A stretch of 64,000 bases of DNA from Plasmodiophora brassicae (lineage: Eukaryota > Endomyxa: Phytomyxea > Phytomyxea > Plasmodiophorida), in NCBI GenBank assembly GCA_036867785.1, contig CP145418.1, positions 1,240,001-1,304,000 on the forward strand, given 5' to 3'. Made by a program: the position numbers and the translations under genes. This document shows positions 31,265-42,070 of the stretch, one piece after another. Position 1 is the stretch's first letter; the number at the start of each line of letters is the position of its first letter. The notes beneath the pieces are model-generated. The model was not told where the DNA came from. It was given only the letters and a program-made list of their open reading frames with translations, and did not search any database.

Positions 31265-31420
31265 CGCCTGCGGTCCCCATGGCCCGCCCCTCCCCCAAAT
31301 ACAGTATTAGGATCCCTCTACGTACATCGAGTGGCCCTCCCCCGTCTCTCGTTCGTCGATGCCGACCCCAGACCCAGCGGTGCCCTGTATGGTGCGTGTG
31401 TGCGTGTGTGCGTGTCGGTG

Positions 31421-34005
31421 CTAGCGGGAGAATTGCAGGCCGAACCGCATGCGCATGCAGTCGTCCAGGTGCTGCTGGCGTTTCTCTTCGGCGGTCGCCA
31501 GCGACGCCGACGCTGCCGGGCTCTGCGGGTGCTTCCTGGTGGGCGACGACGGCGCGACGACGACGGGCACGGTGACGACGGCCTTGGCGGCAGGCGCGGC
31601 AACGGTGCGTCGGTGCGGTTGCGGATGCTGCTGGGACGGGTCGTTGTGGTCGGGTTCGCCGCCCAGGGACGACGGGACGCGCCGGCAGATGCAATCGGTG
31701 AGCGGGGACCACTGGCCGACCATGGCCTGGTACCGTCGCCAGTTGCCGGCGGGGAACACGCGCACGAACCCGCCCCGCCGGGCGTACTCGGCGTCCGTCT
31801 CCTGGTCGATGGCGCGCAGGTCGCCGGGTGCCAGCGTCCCCGATGCCAAGTCCAGGGATGGGCGCGCCGTGGACGCGTCGAACGCCACCTCGGGCACGAC
31901 GGCGACCGGTTGCTGCGCGCGCGCCGCCTGATGTACGCCGACGCGGGGCGCCGACGCCGGCCGCGTTAACGACGACGACGGCGGAGGCGGCGACGTCCGA
32001 GGCGCTGCTGACAACGATCGGGCCGATGACGGCCGCGTACGTCGCAGCGGGCGTGGCCGCTGCTGTCGGTGCTGCTGCTGTTCCTCGTCGTCGTCGCCGT
32101 CATCGTCGTCGTCGTGATCGGACGCCTCGCCGAAGTCGGCCGCGTTGACGGCCGGCGGCGTGACGTGCAGGACATGTGGATGATGATGATGATGCGGTGG
32201 AGGAGGACGACGGGGCCCGTTGGCGTGGTCCGGCGGCGGGGCGGCGGATGACGCGGAGCGGGCGCGACGATGGTGATGCTGGGGATGGCGGGCGCGCAGG
32301 TTGAGCATGTTGAACAGGTCGGCGATGACGCGCGACTTGACGTGCAGGTCGAGGCCGGTGTCGCAGCGCAGGCTCGGGTTCTGGTTCACCTCCAGCAGCC
32401 ACGGGCGCAGCTGGTCGTCGACGATGATGTCCAGGCCGAGCAGCTCGAAGCAGTTCAGGCGGGACGGGACGTGCGCCCCGACGGCCTTGCAGACGGGCGC
32501 CTCGACGGCCAGGACGGCGCGCACGACCAGGTCGTGGATACGATCCCAGAGCGCCGGCGTCGGGTCCGGACGCCCCGCCTGCTCGGCCTGGTCGCGCAGG
32601 TGACGACGCAGGCAGTCGAACGTCCACTTGTTGCCGACGTTGTCCCAGGTGACCTGTGCGGTCAGCGTCAGGGCGACCGGGGCACACACACACACAGAGA
32701 GCCACAGGCGGCGGCGCGCCTGCCCTCCACACTGACGTCGTCGGTGCAGAAGTAGTTCGGGCTCTGCGACTGGATCGACGAGTTCGTCAGGTGGATGAAC
32801 CGGTTCGTCAGCGACGCCGCCGACGTCGTGTACGGCTCCGTGGCGATGCGCACGATGCCCTGGTCGTGGACGTAGACCCGCAGCGGGTCCATCGACGTGA
32901 TCGCCGCATAGATCCTCCTACACCGACACGCGACGGTCGGCGAAGACGCGCACGGGCCGCATGGTGCGCAGCGGGCACCTACAGGTCGCACTTGCGCCCG
33001 TCGAGCAGCAACGGCGACGACACGTAACGGCTGACGACGACGTGCGACTGCGTCGGGATCTGTGTACACAACGACCTGCTCAATGTGCCGGCCGACGACG
33101 CCCGCCCGCCCGCGGCATCGTCGCGCGTACCTGGCGCCAGCGGTTCGTGACAAAGACGCCGCGCCCCTGGCGGCTGTCGAACGGCTTCACGATCCACAGG
33201 CCGTCGCCCTCCTGGCCGGACCGGACGAACGCCTGGAACAGGGCCTGCGGTGGCAGTGTCAGTCGCCGGGCTGAACGATGGGTCGGGAGCGCGCGACCCG
33301 CACCTCCTTGTCGTCGGGCAGGACGAACGATTCAGGAACGAGGGCGGCGTCGTCCGGCGCCCGCTGCTCGACGGCCCGCATGGACCGGCAGAGCAGGTCC
33401 TTGCGAGCCAGCAGGATCGTCCGCGGTATGCGATTGATGATCTGGTGGCGGGCCAGCGACGCGAACCGCCGGGCGGGGACCGGGCCGGTCACCCAGAGCA
33501 GGTCGAACGACGACGGCGTCCGTTTGGACGCGCGGGCCAGGCCGGCACCCTCCAGGACGGCGCGAACGACAGCGGGGCAGTGACGACCCGTCTGGTAGGT
33601 TAGCCCGGTCGGGAAGGCGGCCGCCCGGGACGCGCCGCGCCCGAAGTCGACCGGGCGCGCGTGAGCCGGGCCATTACGCGGGTTCCGCTTCGGCGGCGCG
33701 CTTCGACTCGGACCCGTCGCCCTCGACGCTGGTGGAGCAGGTGGGGGACCCAGCAGCAGCACCTGCTGTGTCACCGACCGCCGGTGCGACAGGTGGCCGG
33801 TGTTCGGGCGCGGCCGGGCGCTGTTGCTGCGCAGGCGACGTGCACTGGACACGCGCCTCGATGATGATGATGATGATGGCCTTGCTGCCGCTGTTGCTGC
33901 TGCTGCCGATAGCGATATCGGTGCATGGTTGGTCATGTAGACGGCCGACGTGCGCGTCCACTTCATGCCCGGCTCGATGGGATCCGTCGCCGTCGTCGGC
34001 GACAT
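31421..34005 (-). CDS. Tubulin tyrosine ligase-like (TTLL) glutamylase/glycylase
   Basis: Five exons: 34005-33304, 33244-33131, 33059-32983, 32917-32737 and 32653-31421, giving 768 residues. The TTL ATP-grasp domain spans about 130-475: FDLLWVTGPVPA, INRIPRTILLARKDLL, GLWIVKPFDSRQGRGVFV, VVVSRYVSSPLLLDGRKCDL, TSMDPLRVYVHDQGIVRIAT, NRFIHLTNSSIQ and PWLLEVNQNPSL. The last is the metal- and ATP-binding signature. TTLLs add glutamate or glycine to tubulin tails, mostly in cilia. A disordered His/Arg/Pro-rich C-terminal region contains one conserved patch (FVRVFPAGNWRRYQAMV), as in other glutamylase TTLLs. The intron before exon 5 carries a GT repeat. The exact TTLL class is not resolved. Confidence 0.9.
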
Positions 34006-34735
34006 GACGGCCTGACCCTTAGTCGAACATGAACGACAAGTATTGGTAGGGGGTACGCCCAACGCGATCCCGACCGCCCAATACCGGCACCGCCACTCAG
34101 GGATCGCCCCATCCAGTACAGCGACAGGCGATTTCAGTGTTGGGATCATTAGGTAGGGACTTGCGACAACGCAGAACGCTCGTCCTGGCGAACCAAATGG
34201 ACGCCTGCTTGGCGGGGTCCTGAGCGCCACTTTGACGACGAACGGGCGCTGACAATGTACGAGAGCACAGCATAGGCGCCGCCAGGGACAACGCAAGTGA
34301 CAACGGACGGACGCTGGTCCGGGCACGGCCCAGACGAACAGACGCAGCAGAAACACGGCGTCTATATTACCGACGATCACTCCACACGCCTACCCCAGGC
34401 ACACCTGTCAGACACTGCCGCCAATCGCAAGGCAACGGGAACCCGAACGCTTCCTTGGGCGGTTGCCGCCTGGCACCGCGGACACGAACCGTCGAACGAA
34501 CGGGCGGAGCCTGCTGCGAGCCATCCCGAGGAGCGCTGTCTGGCCGGGGCGACCCGCCATGCTCGGGAGACGCTGGCGCTTCTTCAAACGTGGGCGTACA
34601 CGTAAGATGCAATGTGTGTGTGTGCGAACGAGCAAGACCGACCCGAACGAATGGGCGGCGCTGGGCACCCAGCCGGCAACGATGCCTTTCTAACGCCCTT
34701 CTCCAAGTGCTGCTGCAGATCGGCAATGTGCAGAA
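34006..34735. other. Intergenic region, no gene seen
   Basis: About 730 bp between the TTLL start and the 3' end of the PAXX-like gene. Frames here are GC-driven and lack domain-like sequence. If the final intron of the PAXX-like gene is spliced differently, part of this region could be its last exon. Confidence 0.4.
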
Positions 34736-35578
34736 TCATCTGACGTCGGGCAGCACACGTTGGCGATTTGGAATAGGCAATACGAACGGTGCCGCCGCCC
34801 GACCTGCTCTTCCGAAATGGCCTTGGCTTCCACGGCCTACACGACGCGTCAACCGGGCAACGATCAACTGACGAAGGGTTCGTAGGCAGGCCCGTACCCT
34901 GTCGTGGTACTCGTTGAGAGCCTTGAGCTCAGCGGTGAGGCGGGCGTTGCTCGCAGACAGCTTCTTACGTTCGGCCTGTCCGCAAACGGCACCCGCGTTC
35001 AGACGCGTATTGCCCGGGGCACAGGCCAATCCAACGGTACATGTTCGGCGTCGATAGTGGTCGCAGCGGCCATCAGTATCGATCGTATGGCGCTCGCACT
35101 GGCCTCGCCCTCCTCTTCCAGCGTCCACTTGCACAGACCTTGCTGAACACGGCCGTCGGTAATGGGGCGCATGGACAGGACACAGCAGGCGTCGTGTTAA
35201 ACCGACCTTCAGAAGGCCGACTTGGCTCTCAACGCTTCGCCACACAGTCAGCTGCCGAACGCCCCCATCAGCAGCGGGCAAACCGGACGCCCATCTTCGT
35301 ACCGTTGCCGGCCTGGATTCGACATCCAGCGCGTACGAGAACGCCCTATCATCGTACCGGCGCAGGGCCCTGACGACCGCACTGGCGAACGCGTCCATGT
35401 CGCCGTAGTCGTCAACGGCCCTGTCGTTCAGCGCCTGCAACGGCGTCGGCGACGACCGCCACACCAGCGCCCCATCCGTAACGTCCACCGACGTCACCCG
35501 CGTCCCTGGGTCGTACCTGAACGACAGCACGTAGGCGGCACCGCTAATCGACGTCAACGCCGTCAGCGACTGCACCAT
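34736..35578 (-). CDS. PAXX/XRCC4-superfamily-like DNA repair protein (candidate)
   Basis: Exons 35578-35303, 35251-35207, 35142-35041 and 34975-34736 (introns 51-65 bp) give 220 residues; human PAXX has 204. The N-terminal head matches the PAXX/XRCC4 pattern around VDVTDGALVWRSSPTPLQAL (compare the V-T-D...L-W...P..L core of PAXX), then ATLTVW. A helical stalk follows with TLEEEGEASASAIRSIL and ERKKLSASNARLTAELKAL. Members of this family scaffold Ku/ligase IV in non-homologous end joining. No clear Ku-binding motif is seen at the C terminus. The last exon could instead be spliced from GACAG|GTACGG. Centriolar SAS-6 shares the fold and is an alternative. Confidence 0.55.
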   Translation of the reverse strand: MVQSLTALTSISGAAYVLSFRYDPGTRVTSVDVTDGALVWRSSPTPLQALNDRAVDDYGDMDAFASAVVRALRRYDDRAFSYALDVESRPATVRRWASGLPAADGGVRQLTVWRSVESQVGLLKVGLTRRLLCPVHAPHYRRPCSARSVQVDAGRGGRGQCERHTIDTDGRCDHYRRRTCTVGLACAPGNTRLNAGAVCGQAERKKLSASNARLTAELKALNEYHDRVRACLRTLRQLIVARLTRRVGRGSQGHFGRAGRAAAPFVLPIPNRQRVLPDVR

Positions 35579-35756
35579 CGCCGCAGGACCCCTCTCGCTC
35601 GTCTCGCAGTCGGCACGCGACGCACGGCAAAAGGTCGCGATCCGACGATGCCGTGCCTGCCCTGGATCCGACCTGGCCGAACCTACATACCGACCTACGC
35701 CTCCGTGGCATTGCATACGGGCGGGTGCAGACCGGTGCCGTCGAACGAACGAAGCA

Positions 35757-36421
35757 TTATGCGGCCTTCTCATGCGTGTCCTCGTTCAGCGCCTGCGTCA
35801 TGCAGTCGCGGACGCTGTACCCGAAGGCGCCCATGTTCTTGGTGACGACGTTGAAGACGACCTTGACGACGCCGGTGGACTGGACGCGGGTGACGTCGCG
35901 GCCCTGGCCTTGGGCGACAAAGTTCGAGTCGAAGTACTCGGGCGGCGTGCCGTGGATCCAGGCCATGACCTGCTGGCAGATGCTGGACGACCGCGGCCGG
36001 TACAGGCGGACGTGGCGCTCGTGCCGGCCGGGCGTCGTCGGCACATGGACGAACCCGTACCCGCGCACGACGTCCTTGCCGAACATGTTGAAGCCGTAGA
36101 CGCTGACGACAAGTTTCGGCCAGCCGGACGGGTTCGTCGAGCGCATGGTCAGGTCGATGGGGTAGTTCCACAGGAAGCGACCGCCACTCGCTCCCGATGT
36201 CTTTGCTATTTGCGACATGCCGTACTCGAGGCCCTACGACGACGCCGGCTGTCAGCCCCCGGGCAGTTAGTCGCCCGTACGTATCGCGGAGCACGTACGT
36301 GCATGTAGGTCCAGTCGTGGCCGTATCGGAAACTGTACCGGCAGTACAGGGTGTCCACGCCCAGCATCGTGCAGCTGTCCACCTGACCGCTGACCATCAC
36401 GAAGAACGACGATTCCGCCAT
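35757..36421 (-). CDS. B9D1: B9 domain protein 1 (ciliary transition zone)
   Basis: Exons 36421-36299 and 36233-35757 (65-bp intron) give 199 residues, against 204 in humans. It begins MAESSFFVMVSGQVDS and carries the B9/C2-like fold: WNYPIDLTMRSTNPSGWP, VVSVYGFNMFGKDVVRGYG, HVPTTPGRHER and GRDVTRVQSTGVVKVVFNVV. B9D1 belongs to the MKS/B9 complex of the ciliary transition zone with B9D2 and MKS1. Its presence strongly implies a flagellated stage. The splice is fixed by the human exon content (GQDWxxx...GLEEGISQI equivalent). Confidence 0.95.
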
Positions 36422-36814
36422 CGCGCCGCAGCGAACGATATCCGGGGCACCGACCAGGGGGACAGTGGGCGCGGCCGGCCCTGTGAGGTGTGTCCAGTGG
36501 CGCCCAGTACTGCGACTGGCGGGGGCGCTTGCCCTGGGGGGCCACATCGGCACCGAAACGCCCGCAACGTCTGCGTTGGTACTCCGGTCATCCGACCCCA
36601 GGGACACCCATGCGTTCGTCTCCCTGGCGTGTATGCCGAACGCGGTATCACAGGGCAACAACTCCAGGGCGCTGTGTGTGCCATGTGAGGCCGCGTAAGG
36701 TGCCCCGGGTCCGCCACGGCGTCGCTGGCGAGCAGCTGCCTCTGCGGATCGCCTCGCACGCAACCTGGGCCACCACCTCTGCCCTAGACGCCTGCGTCAC
36801 GGTCGACGGACGAC
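36422..36814. other. Divergent promoter region between B9D1 and TrpRS
   Basis: About 390 bp between two divergent starts. No exon supported. A small upstream TrpRS exon encoding a targeting peptide could hide here. Confidence 0.4.
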
Positions 36815-38764
36815 ATGGCAGCGGACCTGGCAATAAGAGTGGCCACGAAGCGGGTCTTCTCGGCCATCCAGCCGACCGGGCGACTGCATATAGGGTCGGT
36901 CCGCCCTGCCCATGCGGGCGCGCATCGGACGCCACAGCGCCGGTCGCTGATGAATGAGTGCCCCCAGGAACTATTTCGGAGCCATGCAGACCTGGATCCA
37001 GCTGCAGAACGATCCCAGCGTGTTGTCGGCGACGTTCGCCCTGGCCGACATGCACGCCCTGACCAGCGATTCCCTGGAGACCATCCGATACGGTCCGTGC
37101 GGTTTGACGCCTATCGCCGTCGTCGTCGTCGTCGTGGCTGACTGTGCGCGCGTCGCCTCCCCAGTGCCCAAGTACTGCAGGGATATCGCTGCCCATGCGC
37201 TGTCGTTCGGCCTGGACCCCAGCAAGGTCGTCATCTTCAAGCAGTCGGCGGTGGCGGAGCACACGGAGCTGCTCTGGATCCTGGCAACCGTCGCCAAGAT
37301 GGGGCAGCTGCTGCGCATGACCCAGTACAAAGTACGCTCGACGTTCGTCGACTGCTCGTAGACGGAAGTGTAGGCTCAGCGTTGTCGTGGCAGGCCAAGG
37401 CCGAGATGACTGGCGAACCGAACTTGGGCCTGTTCTCGTATCCCGTCCTGCAAGCCGCCGATATCCTGCTGTACAGGTAGGGCGCGTGATGATACGCTGA
37501 CGCAGCCCTCGACGTTCACTAATCGGCGACCAACGTAGAGCGACCGTGGTACCTGTCGGGCATGACCAGATGCAGCACCTCGAACTGGTAGGATCGTGTC
37601 GCCGCAGGGGCTGTTGCATTTCGTGTAATATGCTGCTCGGCACCTGGTAGGCACGGGACCTCGCGCAATCGTTCAACTTCCGGTTCTGCAAGGACAGGGC
37701 CGGCGTGTTCCCGCGCCCGGGCACCCTGGTCGGATCGATACCGCGCGTCATGAACCTGCGCAATGGCACGGCCAAGATGTCCAAATCCGACCCGTCCGAC
37801 CTGTCCCGCATCCACTTCACCGACACCGACGATGAGATCATACTCAAGATTCGCAAGGCCAAGACGGACTCGTAGGCGGACGCACACCGTTTCGTCGTCG
37901 ACCGCGCTGACGGATTGGCGATCGCACAGGTTGGCCAGCAAGAAGTACAGCGACAGGCCGGTCTCGTACGACCCAGAGCGGCGGCCGCATACGTCCAGTC
38001 TTATCAAGCTGTACAGCGTTCTGTCCAACGAGCACGACTGCCCTCGGTCCGTCGCTCGGGCCATGGAGGGGAAGAGCATCCGCGATTTCAAGGCCATGCT
38101 GACCGAGCTGGTCATTGAGTTCGTCGCCCCGATCCGCCTCCGCTTGGCAAAGTGGCGCGAGACGCCCGACGAGATCGACCAGATCCTGGCGGATGGTGCA
38201 GAACGCGCCCGGGAGCAGGCGCAGGAGACGATGCGCCTCGTGCACGATGCAATCGGCCTGATCCGATCCACGAGCGTGGCCGTACCGTCGGGGCGCCCCA
38301 TGCAGACTGAAACGGTCACGAGAATAGCGGCGCTGGACGCGGCGGCCGACGCTTCCCGATCCGAGAACGACGATGATTATGACGCCTGTCGCCCTCTGGT
38401 TAACCTATCGCACGACGAGGGCACGGGTGACGAAGAAGGCGACGAGTCGGCGGCGTCCATGCTGGCGTCGGGCGGTGTCGACGAAGACGGTGAGAACGAT
38501 GACGACGATGATAACGAGGTCGAGGCGAACGTTGAGGAGTGTAATGACGAAACGTTAACCGCATCAGGCAGCGGCGACAGTGTCGACGATGGTGGCAAAG
38601 ACGCGGGCGTCATCGACAGTTCTGACAGCGCATGTGACCTGGCTGGCGTTGAGGAAGCCGTGATGGAAGATGCCGTGCCTGACCCTGACGATGGCGCTGC
38701 CATGGGCGATGAGCCCCCGCGCGACGACAGACATGTGACAGGCGAGGCGTCCTCGTCGATCTAG
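36815..38764 (+). CDS. Tryptophanyl-tRNA synthetase, bacterial/organellar type, with acidic tail
   Basis: Seven exons: 36815-36894, 36968-37092, 37165-37331, 37394-37476, 37539-37587, 37651-37871 and 37957-38764 (introns 62-85 bp), giving 510 residues. The class I signatures are TGRLHIGNYFGAMQTW (HIGH equivalent) and KMSKS at 210-214. Other blocks are KQSAVAEHTELLWIL, LFSYPVLQAADILLYR and VPVGHDQMQHLEL. This is the bacterial-type enzyme, normally mitochondrial in eukaryotes (WARS2), and it ends near residue 350. About 160 further residues are disordered and very acidic (for example DEDGENDDDDDNEVEANVEE), which is unusual. No convincing presequence is seen, so an upstream exon or a different location is possible. 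Confidence 0.9.
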
Positions 38765-38972
38765 TGCGGCCTTCCACGCTTCCCAGTCTGCGCTCCGTCA
38801 TCCAGGGCTGTGTTGAAGTAAACGTACATGCGAATAATTGCCAGTGAGCTTGAACGAGCAACCGATAGCTAGGCGGTTCTTGCGGATAACAGCATTGCTG
38901 ACGGAGACTTAATGGCGAATTGTATAACAACAGTACGGTGGCGTGAGGTGAGGCGACATGCCCAGCGCGTCG

Positions 38973-40334
38973 TCAGTTTGGGTTCGACATCTGGAACACC
39001 TCGTTGGCCTGCTGCGTGACACGAATGAACGAGCAGCGTTTCGTGAGTTCCTTCAGGTGGAGCGCCCCGACGCTGAACAACCCGCACGCCCTGGTTAGTG
39101 CAATGCCCAACGCGTGTCCAGGCTTCGACGTACTAGGTGCACGTGGAGCGTAGCCCGCCCAGCATGTCCAGACAGGTCTCTCGCACGGGCCCGCGGTACG
39201 GGATCAGAACGCTCTTGCCCTCGGAAGCGCGATACTCAGCGACCCCGCCGGCTGTCGCACGGCTGCCTCAGCAACGCCCTGCGGCGACAGGGTCGTACCG
39301 AGACGACATACCGTGCGTATGCATGGCCTTGCTGGAGCTCATGCCGTAGAACTCCCTGTACTGCACGCCGCCCTTCTCCACCAGCTCGCCGCCAGACTCG
39401 TCATGGCCAGCGAATATGCCGCCGCACTGTACGACACCAAGCGGCACACATGTATCAGTACGCGTCGCGACGCCCGACCGACATGGGCGCAGCGTTCACC
39501 ATAACGAAATCGCTGCCGGCGCCAAACGCCTTCGCGACGTCGCCAGGGACAACGCAGCCGCCATCGGAAACGATTTGTCCTACGGAACGTGCGACCTGTT
39601 AGACAGCGCTAGGGTACAATGGGAGCGCCCAGAGACCGCCGAGCCCGTGAGCCGCGTCGGCACACTCGATGACGGCGCTGAGCTGCGGGTACCCGACGCC
39701 GGTCTTGATGCGGGTCGTGCAGACCGAACCGGGGCCGATGCCGACCTTGACGACGTCGGCGCCGGACAGAATCAACTGTTCCGTCATTTCGCCGGTCACG
39801 ACGTTGCCAGCGATAATGCTGATCTGCGGGTGCGCCTCACGAACGCGTCGAATCTGTCCGAGCCATGGTCAGCAAACGACCCGGACGTGCCAGGCTGTCA
39901 GGCGACCGCCTTACGAACTGGACGAAATTCTCGGAATATCCGTTGGCAACGTCCAGGCAGATGAAGGGGATCGCGGGGATGTCCCGCAAGACGGCGTTGA
40001 GCTTCTCGAGGTCGTTCGCCGTCGTACCGCTGGAGACCGCCACATGGTTGAGGACGTTGGGGTGGCTGCCTGCAAAATCCTTCCACTCGTCGACCGTGTA
40101 ATGCTTGTGGATGCAGGTCAGCATGGAGTGCTCGGCCAGCGCGCTAGCCATAGCGAACGTGCCGGTCGTGTCCATGTTGGCCGCAATGATGGGCACCCCC
40201 GCCCACGTCTTCTTCGTGTGCAGGAACGTGAACTCGCGGACCAGGTCGACATCGGCCCGGGACCGTAACGTGGACCGCTTCGGGCGTATGAGTACGTCCT
40301 TGAAGTCGAGCTTGATGCCCTCCTCGATCCGCAT
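38973..40334 (-). CDS. GMPR: GMP reductase
   Basis: Six exons: 40334-39915, 39853-39637, 39579-39500, 39426-39312, 39251-39134 and 39072-38973 (introns 57-73 bp), giving 349 residues (human 345). It begins [20 protein letters not shown]. The catalytic cysteine is C185 in [20 protein letters not shown]. Further blocks are [44 protein letters not shown] and [10 protein letters not shown]. The C terminus ends [16 protein letters not shown]. Lacking CBS domains and keeping the GMPR pattern, it is a reductase rather than IMP dehydrogenase. It converts GMP to IMP with NADPH. It is convergent with TrpRS, about 210 bp apart. Confidence 0.96.
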
Positions 40335-40651
40335 GCCTGTATGCGTTGTGCCGGGTGCCGGTTGCGAGCCACACCGTCCGGGGGCGACACGCGGACTGCG
40401 CTACGCGACCAGACGACGTTTGACGCGCGCAGGTACGCCCCCCGAACAGTGCAACGCAAATGTTATAACACTCAGTAGGTAACCACGTACAACGTTGCCT
40501 GATGATGCGGCATCCGGGCCAGTACTGGACGAGACTGGCACGCACCGTTCCTGCTGTGATTGAGGTGGAGAGTGTAACGGCACAGAAGCGTGCTCCTGCA
40601 CATGATCATATGTCGAGAACCAGCCGGCACGGGTGGATTGCCGGACGAGGG
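40335..40651. other. Intergenic region, no gene seen
   Basis: About 317 bp upstream of GMPR and downstream of the fusion gene. Nothing recognised. Confidence 0.5.
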
Positions 40652-42070
40652 CTACTGGCGTTGGTGTGGTTCGACGAGGACAGCGAGGCCAGCAAGGTCG
40701 ATGTCGCCGTTGTGGAGTCGATATGCACTTCGCTGTTCGCAGGTCAGAGGACCAACCAGCTGCGCGTTGGATCGAAGAAGGGCGTCGATTTCCATGACAA
40801 TGGGGAGGCGGCCTTTGCCATGCTGCGCGACAACGAACCAGGTGCCGTTCTCCGTTATGCCAACGCCGACGCAAATCACCCAGTGAGCCGACTGACCTGC
40901 CCGGTGGCAAGGTTGATGATCGGGGCCACTGTCGAACGCCATCAGCAGATAGCCGCCCTGCAGGATCGGAACAATGACATCGTCCCGACTAGCGACAGGG
41001 ACGGTTCGACAACGCAGACGCAGCGACGTCCGCGCTAAGAGTTCCAGGTGTTTAGCGCTAAACATTTCGCCGACGTGCGTGTACCCCGCGTCAATGGCCT
41101 GCATCAACAGGCGTTCGCCACGATCGGTAATGGATTCGGCAGCATAGTCGGCAGTGCTGCCTGATAGGTCGTCAGTGTCCACAGGGCCAGGCCAGACAGC
41201 GGCAAAGCACTCGGGGACGGCAGGCAGGCACAAGAACGCGGAGTGTGCTGAGACAGAACCTGGGACAATGCGCCCGGTAGGTGGTTGCAGCGCGGCCATC
41301 GAGATGGCAGCCAGGCCACAGGTGGGCCCGACTTGCTGGATCCAGGGCAGCGGCGCCGTGCTCACCAGGCACAGCGTCATTGTCTGGCAATCGCCGGCAG
41401 CAGACGGCCGCGTTCGCCACAGGTCGACAGCCCAATGCTGACGATCAACGCGCACAGGCGGGCGCTGACAAATGAATGCCTTGGACATCCAGGTCGTGCC
41501 GCTGTCATCTTCGCCAACGCCTGCTGCGTGCTCTCCGTCGACATTGCTGAGCAGGGCCGCAATGCCACGTACGTTGGACTGGGCGCCTTTCGACGACATG
41601 CCGATGGACGTGGGCGGGCATTGGCGATACCCGAGCCGACCGTAGAACGGCGCTGAATCGGGCAGCGTTTGCAACGACAGGCGCACGACATCATGTTGCT
41701 GCTGCAGGCGAGACTGGATATGGCACAGGAAGGTTCGGCCTAACCCCCGGCGCCGGTACTCCTCCACGATGACGAACGACGACAGCAGGGCGTGGCGTTC
41801 TGGTAGGCGTCGTGGCGGACGTCGGCCTGGCAGAATGCGGACGGCAGCGTATCCGACCGGGTCGCCCCTATCCGGAACGTGCAGGACGAATTGCAATGCG
41901 CTGGTGCGCTGCAGGCGATCCAGGCGTGAGATCGGCGCAGACGACGATGGCCACTGCGTTTCGAGAATTGACGCAACGAAAGACAGGCACGCCTGACGCT
42001 GCTGATCGCCATCGATGTCGGCGACAAGGCGAGTGACGGCGGCCGACGTCAGATCGCCGCCACCCGGCAT
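40652..42070 (-). CDS. Fusion of NAA80-type GNAT acetyltransferase and ACTMAP-type cysteine protease
   Basis: One uninterrupted frame of 472 residues from the ATG at 42070. Residues of about 30-165 form a GNAT domain with the acetyl-CoA loop EEYRRRGLGRTFL (105-115), preceded by HALLSSFVIV and followed by VRLSLQTLPDSAPFYGRLGY. The arrangement matches NAA80, which acetylates processed actin. Residues of about 240-470 match ACTMAP (C19orf54): IQQVGPTCGLAAISMA with candidate catalytic Cys251 and oxyanion Gln246, DAGYTHVGEMFSAKHLELLA, and QSAHWVICVGV with candidate His396. ACTMAP removes the acetylated N-terminal residue of actin before NAA80 acts. The two steps are thus joined in one polypeptide, linked by about 75 residues. 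Family assignments are by eye from short motifs. A GTG-initiated extension of 20 residues is unlikely. Confidence 0.8.
   Translation of the reverse strand: MPGGGDLTSAAVTRLVADIDGDQQRQACLSFVASILETQWPSSSAPISRLDRLQRTSALQFVLHVPDRGDPVGYAAVRILPGRRPPRRLPERHALLSSFVIVEEYRRRGLGRTFLCHIQSRLQQQHDVVRLSLQTLPDSAPFYGRLGYRQCPPTSIGMSSKGAQSNVRGIAALLSNVDGEHAAGVGEDDSGTTWMSKAFICQRPPVRVDRQHWAVDLWRTRPSAAGDCQTMTLCLVSTAPLPWIQQVGPTCGLAAISMAALQPPTGRIVPGSVSAHSAFLCLPAVPECFAAVWPGPVDTDDLSGSTADYAAESITDRGERLLMQAIDAGYTHVGEMFSAKHLELLARTSLRLRCRTVPVASRDDVIVPILQGGYLLMAFDSGPDHQPCHRAGQSAHWVICVGVGITENGTWFVVAQHGKGRLPIVMEIDALLRSNAQLVGPLTCEQRSAYRLHNGDIDLAGLAVLVEPHQRQ

Noticed and set aside
34367-34735. Additional exon of the PAXX-like gene spliced from GACAG|GTACGG
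   Set aside because: It is possible, but it yields a disordered tail crossing a CACA repeat. The unspliced reading gives a length close to PAXX.
38973-40334. IMP dehydrogenase instead of GMP reductase
   Set aside because: There is no CBS pair, the length is 349 residues and the sequence blocks follow GMPR closely.
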